From positions 271,098-335,097 of the forward strand of contig NZ_JAIMID010000004.1 in assembly GCF_019966535.1 (NCBI RefSeq): a stretch of DNA of 64,000 nt, given 5' to 3'. A program made the translations under genes and the position numbers. Positions 59,025 to 64,000 of the stretch are shown here, piece after piece. Numbering within the stretch: the stretch's first letter is position 1; each line of letters opens with the position of its first letter. The notes beneath the pieces were generated by a model, which saw nothing but the letters and a program-made list of their open reading frames with translations, was not told where the DNA came from and did not search any database. This DNA is from Mesobacterium pallidum (GTDB lineage: Bacteria > Pseudomonadota > Alphaproteobacteria > Rhodobacterales > Rhodobacteraceae).

Positions 59025-59621
59025 ATGCGTGGCATGAGCGAGCGCCAGTACGCCGCGCATGTCGGGCTGTCGCGCGGCGCGATCCAGAAGGCGAAGACGG
59101 CCGAGCGGCTGGTTCTCTATCCCGACGGCAGCATCAACGCGGCCGCGAGCGACGCCCGGCGCGCGGAGACGACGGACCCGTCGAAGACGAGAAAGCCGAC
59201 CGCGCCGAAGCTGAAGCCCGTCCCCGAGGCGGCGGTCGCTGCTGTCGGCGACACCTTGCGCAAACAGGGGCTGGCGGTGCCGGCGGTCGGCGGCGGCACG
59301 ACCTTCCTGCAGGCCAAGACTGCGAACGAGGTGCTGAAGGCCCAGGAACGACGCATCCGGCTGCAGAAGCTGAAGGGGGAGTTGATCGAGCGGGCCCGGG
59401 CGCTGGCGCTGGTGTTCCGCCTGGCGCGGGAGGAACGGGACACGTGGGTGACCTGGCCTGCACGCGCGGCGGCGCTGATGGCGGCAGAGCTCTCGGCCTC
59501 GTGCAGCGACGCGACGGGCCGGCAGATCATTGTGGAGCCAGCCGCGATGCAGAAGGTGCTGGAGAGACATGTACGCGCCCACCTCGACGAACTCGCCGAG
59601 GTCCGGCCCGACTTCCGGTGA
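59025..59621 (+). CDS. Terminase small subunit
   Basis: The 198-aa DNA-recognition subunit of packaging has an N-terminal helix-turn-helix RGMSERQYAAHVGLSRGAIQ and a disordered linker. A helical oligomerisation region follows (NEVLKAQERRIRLQKLKGEL, REERDTWVTWPARAAALMAA). GGAG lies seven bases before the ATG at 59025. It overlaps the large-subunit start by 53 bp, as in many phages of this type. Confidence 0.8.
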   Translation: MRGMSERQYAAHVGLSRGAIQKAKTAERLVLYPDGSINAAASDARRAETTDPSKTRKPTAPKLKPVPEAAVAAVGDTLRKQGLAVPAVGGGTTFLQAKTANEVLKAQERRIRLQKLKGELIERARALALVFRLAREERDTWVTWPARAAALMAAELSASCSDATGRQIIVEPAAMQKVLERHVRAHLDELAEVRPDFR

Positions 59622-61572
59622 TGATGACGCACTGACGGACTTCGACGGCGCGGGCGAGATCCTGCGCGCCTGGGGCAACGGGCTGCGGCCCGACCCGGAC
59701 CTCACCGTATCCGAATGGGCGGACCGGCACCGCATGCTCTCTGGCCGCGCCTCGGCCGAGCCCGGGCGGTACCGGACGGCGCGCACTCCTTATATGCGCG
59801 AGATCATGGACCGGCTGTCGCCCGGCGATCCCACGCAGCGGATCGTGTTCATGAAGGCCGCGCAGGTCGGGGCGACCGAGGCGGGCAACAACTGGATCGG
59901 GTTCACCATCCACCAGGCGCCGGGGCCGATGCTGGCCGTCCAGCCGACGGTGGAACTGGCCAAGCGCAACTCGCGCCAGCGGATCGACCCGCTGATCGAC
60001 GAGAGCCCGGAGCTGCGGGAGCGGGTGAAGCCCGCGCGATCCCGCGATGCGGGCAACACCATGCTGTCGAAGGAGTTCGCGGGCGGCATCCTGATCATGA
60101 CGGGCGCGAACTCGGCGGTCGGGCTGCGCTCGACCCCGGCGCGGTACATTTTCCTCGACGAGGTCGACGCCTATCCGGCCTCGGCCGACGAGGAAGGCGA
60201 TCCGGTCACGCTGGCGGAAGCGCGGTCGCTGACATTCGCGCATCGGCGCAAGGTGCTGCTGGTCTCGACGCCCACGATCCGGGGGCTGAGCCGGATCGAG
60301 CGGGAGTTCGAGGCCAGCGACCAGCGGCGGTTCTTCGTGCCATGCCCGCATTGCGGGGCGATGCAGTGGCTGAAGTTCGACCGGCTGCGCTGGCAGAAAG
60401 GCCGCCCGGAAACGGCGGAATATCACTGCGAGGGCTGCGAGACGCCCATCGCGGAACACCACAAGACGGCGATGCTGGAGGGTGGCGAATGGCGGGCGAC
60501 CGCCACGGCCGCCGATCCGACCACGGTCGGGTATCACCTCTCCGCGCTCTATTCGCCGATCGGCTGGCTGAGCTGGGAGCGGATCGTGCGGGCATGGGAC
60601 GCGGCCCAAGGGTCGGACGAGGCGATCAAGGCCTTCCGCAACACCATCCTCGGCGAGACATGGGTCGAGACCGGGGAAGCGCCGGACTGGCAGCGGCTCT
60701 ACGACCGGCGCGAGCGCTGGACATCCGGCACGGTGCCTGCGGGCGGGCTGTTCCTGACGGCCGGGGCCGACGTTCAGAAGGACCGGATCGAGGTCGATGT
60801 CTGGGCTTGGGGCCGCGGGCTGCAAAGCTGGCTCGTCGATCACGTCGTGATCGAGGGCGGGCCGGATCGGCATGACGCCTGGTCGGAACTGACCGCGCTG
60901 CTCGACAGGTCTTGGCCGCATGAACGTGGCGCGCATCTCAGGATCGCGCGGCTCGCCATCGACACCGGCTACGAGGCCCCGGCGGTCTATTCCTGGTCCC
61001 GGGCGCAGGGCTTCGCGCAGGTGGCGCCGGTAAAGGGCGTCGAGGGGTTCAACCGCTCGAGCCCGGTGTCGGGGCCGACCTTCGTCGATGCGACCGAGGG
61101 CGGCAAACGCCTGCGGCGCGGGGCGCGGCTCTGGACTGTCGCCGTGTCGACCTTCAAGGCCGAGACCTACCGCTTCCTGCGGTTGGCCCGGCCGACCCAG
61201 GAGGAGATGGCCGACGGGGCGGCGTTCCCGCCCGGCTCGGTGCATCTGCCGCATTGGGTCGAGAACGAATGGCTGAAGCAGTTCGTGGCCGAGCAGCTGG
61301 TGACGGTGCGCACGAAGCGCGGATTCGCCCGGCTGGAATGGCAGAAGCTCCGCGAGCGCAACGAGGCGCTGGATTGCCGGGTCTATGCCCGCGCCGCCGC
61401 CTGGATCGCGGGCGCTGACCGCTGGTCTGAGGAGAAATGGCGCGACCTCGAGGATCAGCTCGGGGGGGCCCCCACCGACACCGATCCCGCCGGGCAGATC
61501 AACCGACCGGGACAGGCCCCGCAGGGCAAGCGCCGCTCCGACTGGCTCGGACGGCGCGGAGGATGGTTCTGA
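59569..61572 (+). CDS. Terminase large subunit (lambda GpA family)
   Basis: The 667-aa packaging motor has an ATPase part with FMKAAQVGATEAGNNW (Walker A variant), Walker B RYIFLDEVDAYPAS and KVLLVSTPT. A zinc site follows (CPHCGAMQW, CEGCETPI), then a C-terminal nuclease with LTAGADVQKDRIEVDVWAWG and IARLAIDTGYEAPAV, carrying the Asp residues. GGAGAG precedes the ATG at 59569. The enzyme looks complete. Confidence 0.93.
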   Translation: MYAPTSTNSPRSGPTSGDDDALTDFDGAGEILRAWGNGLRPDPDLTVSEWADRHRMLSGRASAEPGRYRTARTPYMREIMDRLSPGDPTQRIVFMKAAQVGATEAGNNWIGFTIHQAPGPMLAVQPTVELAKRNSRQRIDPLIDESPELRERVKPARSRDAGNTMLSKEFAGGILIMTGANSAVGLRSTPARYIFLDEVDAYPASADEEGDPVTLAEARSLTFAHRRKVLLVSTPTIRGLSRIEREFEASDQRRFFVPCPHCGAMQWLKFDRLRWQKGRPETAEYHCEGCETPIAEHHKTAMLEGGEWRATATAADPTTVGYHLSALYSPIGWLSWERIVRAWDAAQGSDEAIKAFRNTILGETWVETGEAPDWQRLYDRRERWTSGTVPAGGLFLTAGADVQKDRIEVDVWAWGRGLQSWLVDHVVIEGGPDRHDAWSELTALLDRSWPHERGAHLRIARLAIDTGYEAPAVYSWSRAQGFAQVAPVKGVEGFNRSSPVSGPTFVDATEGGKRLRRGARLWTVAVSTFKAETYRFLRLARPTQEEMADGAAFPPGSVHLPHWVENEWLKQFVAEQLVTVRTKRGFARLEWQKLRERNEALDCRVYARAAAWIAGADRWSEEKWRDLEDQLGGAPTDTDPAGQINRPGQAPQGKRRSDWLGRRGGWF

Positions 61573-61574
61573 AC

Positions 61575-61784
61575 ATGACTGACTGGACGGAAACCGAGCT
61601 CTCGGCGCTGCGCCGGGCCTATGCCAGCGGCACGACCCGGGTGAGCTATGACGGCAAGTCGGTCGACTACGGCTCGGCCGAGGACCTGCTCGCCCGCATC
61701 CGGACCATCGAGCGGGCCATCGCGGGCGTCGGCAGACCGCTGCCGGTGGCCGGGCTGGCGGGCTTCTCGCGCGGGGACCGGTGA
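61575..61784 (+). CDS. Head-tail joining protein, gpW-like
   Basis: The 69-aa protein (MTDWTETELSALRRAYASGT, then RVSYDGKSVDYGSAEDLLARIRTIERAI) has the small gpW pattern of a helix, a beta hairpin with Y-GK-V-Y and a second helix. It sits between terminase and portal, as in lambda. Its stop overlaps the portal start (TGATG). Confidence 0.85.
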   Translation: MTDWTETELSALRRAYASGTTRVSYDGKSVDYGSAEDLLARIRTIERAIAGVGRPLPVAGLAGFSRGDR

Positions 61785-63340
61785 TGTCGGCGACCTGGTT
61801 CGACCACGCCATCGCCACGGTGGCCCCGCGCATGGCCGCGCGCCGCGTGATGGCGCGACAGGCGTTCGAGACCCTGACACGGGGGTATGACGGCGCCGCG
61901 CGCGGGCGTCGCACCGAGGGCTGGCGCGCGCCCGGATCCTCGGCCGACACCGAGATCGGCGTGGCCGGGGCGCTCTTGCGCGACCGGATGCGCGATCTGG
62001 TGCGCAACAACCCGCATGCGGCCAAGGCGGTGGCGGTGCTGGTCAACAACATCATCGGCGCGGGCATCATGCCGCGCGCCGCCAGTGGCGACGACACGCT
62101 CGACCGGAAGGTCGACGCCCTGTTCGAACGCTGGACGGCGGAGTGCGACGCCGATGGCCAACTGGATTTCTACGGTCTGCAGACGCTGATCTGCCGCGAG
62201 ATGGTCGAGGCGGGCGAGGTGCTGGTGCGCCGCCGCCTGCGCCGGTCTTCGGATGGCCTGCCCGTGCCGCTGCAATTGCAGGTGCTGGAGGCCGACTTCC
62301 TCGACGCCACGAAATCCGGCGCCCTCGGCGCGGGGCGGCTGGTGCAAGGGATCGAGTTCGACCCGGTCGGCAAGCGCCGGGCCTACTGGCTGCATGCCGA
62401 GCATCCGGGCGACGCCTATGGCGCGCTGCAGAATGGGCTGCAAAGCCGCCCGGTCCCGGCGAGTGAGATCGCGCATGTCTACGAGAAGCAGCGCACGCAG
62501 GCGCGCGGCGTTCCCTGGGGCGCGCCCGTGATCCGCAGCTTGCGCGATCTCGACGACTACGAGGTGGCCGAGCTGGTCCGCAAGAAGACCGAGGCCTGCG
62601 TCACGGCCATCGTCTTCGGCGACGACGAGGCCCAGCAGGGCATCGCGCCCTCGGTGGTCGACGCCGATGGCAACCGTATCGAGCAGTTCGAACCGGGGCT
62701 GATCGCCTATGCGCGTGGCGGCAAGGACATCCGCTTCAACCAGCCGTCGGCCACGGGTGGCTACGGCGAATACAAGCGGGCGAGCCTGCACACGATCTCG
62801 GCTGGGTTCCGGGTGCCCTACGAGCTGCTGACCGGCGATCTCAGCCAGGTCAATTATTCCTCGATCCGGGCCGGTCTCGTCGAGTTCCGCCGCCAGATCG
62901 ACGCGGTGCAGTGGCAGCTGTTCATTCCGCTGTTCTGCACGCCGGTCTGGCGCTGGTTCACCGAGGCCGCATGGGCGGCGGGGCAGATCCCGTCGCCCAC
63001 CGTGCCGGTCGAATGGTCGCCGCCGAAGTTCGAGGCGGTCGATCCGCAGAAGGACGCGATGGCGAACCTGCTGTCGATCCGCTCGGGCACCATGACGCTG
63101 GCCGAGGTGATCGCGAAACAGGGCCGTAACCCGGACGCCGTGCTGGCGGAGATCGCCGCGACCAACGCCAAGCTCGACGCGCTGGGGCTGGTGCTCGACA
63201 GCGACCCGCGCCGCGTCACCAAGACCGGCAGCGCACAGACCGGCGATCCGGCAACCGATCCGGCCGCCGACGCACCGGATACCGACGACTCCTCCGCCGA
63301 GGCGGAAACCGACCCGGCGCAGGCCGACCAACAGGACTGA
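61784..63340 (+). CDS. Portal protein (lambda GpB family)
   Basis: The 518-aa portal-ring subunit contains LLRDRMRDLVRNNPHAAKAV, NNIIGAGIMP, the stem/wing region ADFLDATKSG, AEHPGDAYG, IAHVYEKQRTQARGVPWGAP and PYELLTGDLSQVNYSSIRAG. These are characteristic of lambda-type portals. The C-terminal tail is acidic and disordered. The start at ATG 61784 is preceded in frame by a GTG at 61781. Confidence 0.93.
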   Translation: MSATWFDHAIATVAPRMAARRVMARQAFETLTRGYDGAARGRRTEGWRAPGSSADTEIGVAGALLRDRMRDLVRNNPHAAKAVAVLVNNIIGAGIMPRAASGDDTLDRKVDALFERWTAECDADGQLDFYGLQTLICREMVEAGEVLVRRRLRRSSDGLPVPLQLQVLEADFLDATKSGALGAGRLVQGIEFDPVGKRRAYWLHAEHPGDAYGALQNGLQSRPVPASEIAHVYEKQRTQARGVPWGAPVIRSLRDLDDYEVAELVRKKTEACVTAIVFGDDEAQQGIAPSVVDADGNRIEQFEPGLIAYARGGKDIRFNQPSATGGYGEYKRASLHTISAGFRVPYELLTGDLSQVNYSSIRAGLVEFRRQIDAVQWQLFIPLFCTPVWRWFTEAAWAAGQIPSPTVPVEWSPPKFEAVDPQKDAMANLLSIRSGTMTLAEVIAKQGRNPDAVLAEIAATNAKLDALGLVLDSDPRRVTKTGSAQTGDPATDPAADAPDTDDSSAEAETDPAQADQQD

Positions 63341-63345
63341 CCTTC

Positions 63346-64000
63346 ATGGACACGATGATCGAACTGCCGGCCATGCGCCGGTCGGCGGAGCTTGCGCCGA
63401 ATACGGCCGATGCCGACACCCGCACCGTCGAGGTTGTCTGGTCGGCAGGCGCGCGCGTCCGCCGCGCCACCTTCTTCGGCGAGCCCTATGACGAGGAACT
63501 CAGCCTCGATCCGGCCCATGTCCGCCTCGACCGGCTGAACGCGGGCGCGCCGTTCCTGAAGGTGCACGAGCTCGACACGCTCGACGCGGTGATCGGTTCG
63601 GTCGTGCCAGGTTCGGCGCGGATCGAGAACGGCCGCGGCATCGCGCTGGTGCGGATCAGCGAACGTGCTGATGTCGAGCCGATCTGGCGCGACATCCAGG
63701 CCGGGCACATCCGGGCGGTCTCGATCGGCTACCAGGTCCACCGCTTCGAGGTCTCCAAGCCGGAGGCAGCACGCGAACTCTGGCGGGCGGTGGACTGGAC
63801 GCCGTTCGAGGTCTCTGCCGTCGCGGTCGGGGCTGACCCCGCCGCGGGCTTCCGCGCCCAGCATCCCCTTCACGACTGCGTCCTCCACCGCCGGGACGCC
63901 CCCACACTGCAAGGAGCATCCCCGATGACGGACGAGACCCAGACCCCGGCGAGCGACGCCGCAACCCCCGCCACCACCCAGCCGACCGCGCCGGTCGAAA
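63346..64000 (+). CDS. Prohead protease, probably fused to a major capsid protein (partial, runs off the window)
   Basis: The frame is open from the ATG at 63346 to the window end (218 codons, no stop). It has the HK97-type protease features FLKVHELDTLDAVIGSV (catalytic His), IWRDIQAGHIRAVSIGYQVH (Ser region) and WTPFEVSAVAVGADPAAG. A Thr/Ala/Pro-rich linker then begins at about residue 190 (MTDETQTPASDAA). In related prophages this linker leads into the capsid domain, so a protease-capsid fusion is likely but is cut here. Confidence 0.88.
   Translation, partial: MDTMIELPAMRRSAELAPNTADADTRTVEVVWSAGARVRRATFFGEPYDEELSLDPAHVRLDRLNAGAPFLKVHELDTLDAVIGSVVPGSARIENGRGIALVRISERADVEPIWRDIQAGHIRAVSIGYQVHRFEVSKPEAARELWRAVDWTPFEVSAVAVGADPAAGFRAQHPLHDCVLHRRDAPTLQGASPMTDETQTPASDAATPATTQPTAPVE

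Noticed and set aside
59527..62097. 856-codon minus-strand frame opposite terminase and portal
   Set aside because: Antisense shadow without domain resemblance.

Overview
The window looks like chromosome (or a chromosome-sized replicon) of an alphaproteobacterium, most likely Rhodobacterales/Rhodobacteraceae. The reasons are the high-GC core genes, TadE/TadG-type pilus genes, an IS427-group IS5-family element, a mobilisation module and a lambda-like prophage of types common in that order. No rRNA or tRNA gene was recognised, and the assignment is inference from protein families.

Layout. (1) 1-5682: a type II-C CRISPR-Cas locus. A 36-bp-repeat array is cut by the left window edge, followed by cas2, cas1 and cas9 on the minus strand. 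A recognisable tracrRNA gene lies divergent from cas9 on the plus strand. (2) 5945-10536: ordinary chromosomal genes, namely an SLC13-type anion transporter, a calcium/sodium antiporter that appears to have lost much of its second alpha repeat, and TadG-like and TadE-like pilus assembly genes. (3) 10967-22100: a patchwork island, largely AT-rich, with an AlpA-like regulator, a sulfotransferase, a complete tyrosine integrase and a frameshifted glycosyltransferase. It also holds the last 57 codons of a second integrase abutting an IS427-type element, a 3 x 35-bp tandem repeat, and a convergent pair: an ankyrin-like protein and a large CHAT (caspase-like) protease. (4) 22175-31345: a mobilisable element with a serine resolvase, accessory membrane proteins, a VirD4/TraG-like coupling protein, a relaxase and a MobC-like protein. 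No type IV secretion channel is seen. (5) 31843-40446: a type I restriction-modification operon (half-S, M, S, R, M48-type metalloprotease) with two extra genes, DUF3800 and a possible BECR-fold nuclease, between S and R. (6) 40529-64000: a prophage. It has a large serine recombinase and partners at the left, then early genes, a recombination/replication set, two DNA methyltransferases, and finally terminase, head-joining protein, portal and a prohead protease that runs off the window.

How it fits together. Three or more defence layers sit close to each other: the II-C CRISPR, the type I R-M operon with its passengers, and the CHAT/ankyrin pair. They are interleaved with the mobile elements that probably carried them. 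The strongest candidate for an undescribed system is the CHAT protease/ankyrin pair at 16718-21068. The second is the DUF3800/BECR-like pair translationally coupled inside the hsd operon. The prophage adds an unusual palindrome-rich gene-free stretch (52700-52933) and a methyltransferase gene whose 3' half carries recognisable protein signatures in two reading frames.

Disrupted genes seen directly: the glycosyltransferase (one-base shift near 14520), the prophage primase-helicase (one-base shift near 52065), the antiporter (apparent internal deletion), one integrase (3' fragment only) and an IS3 orfA fragment.
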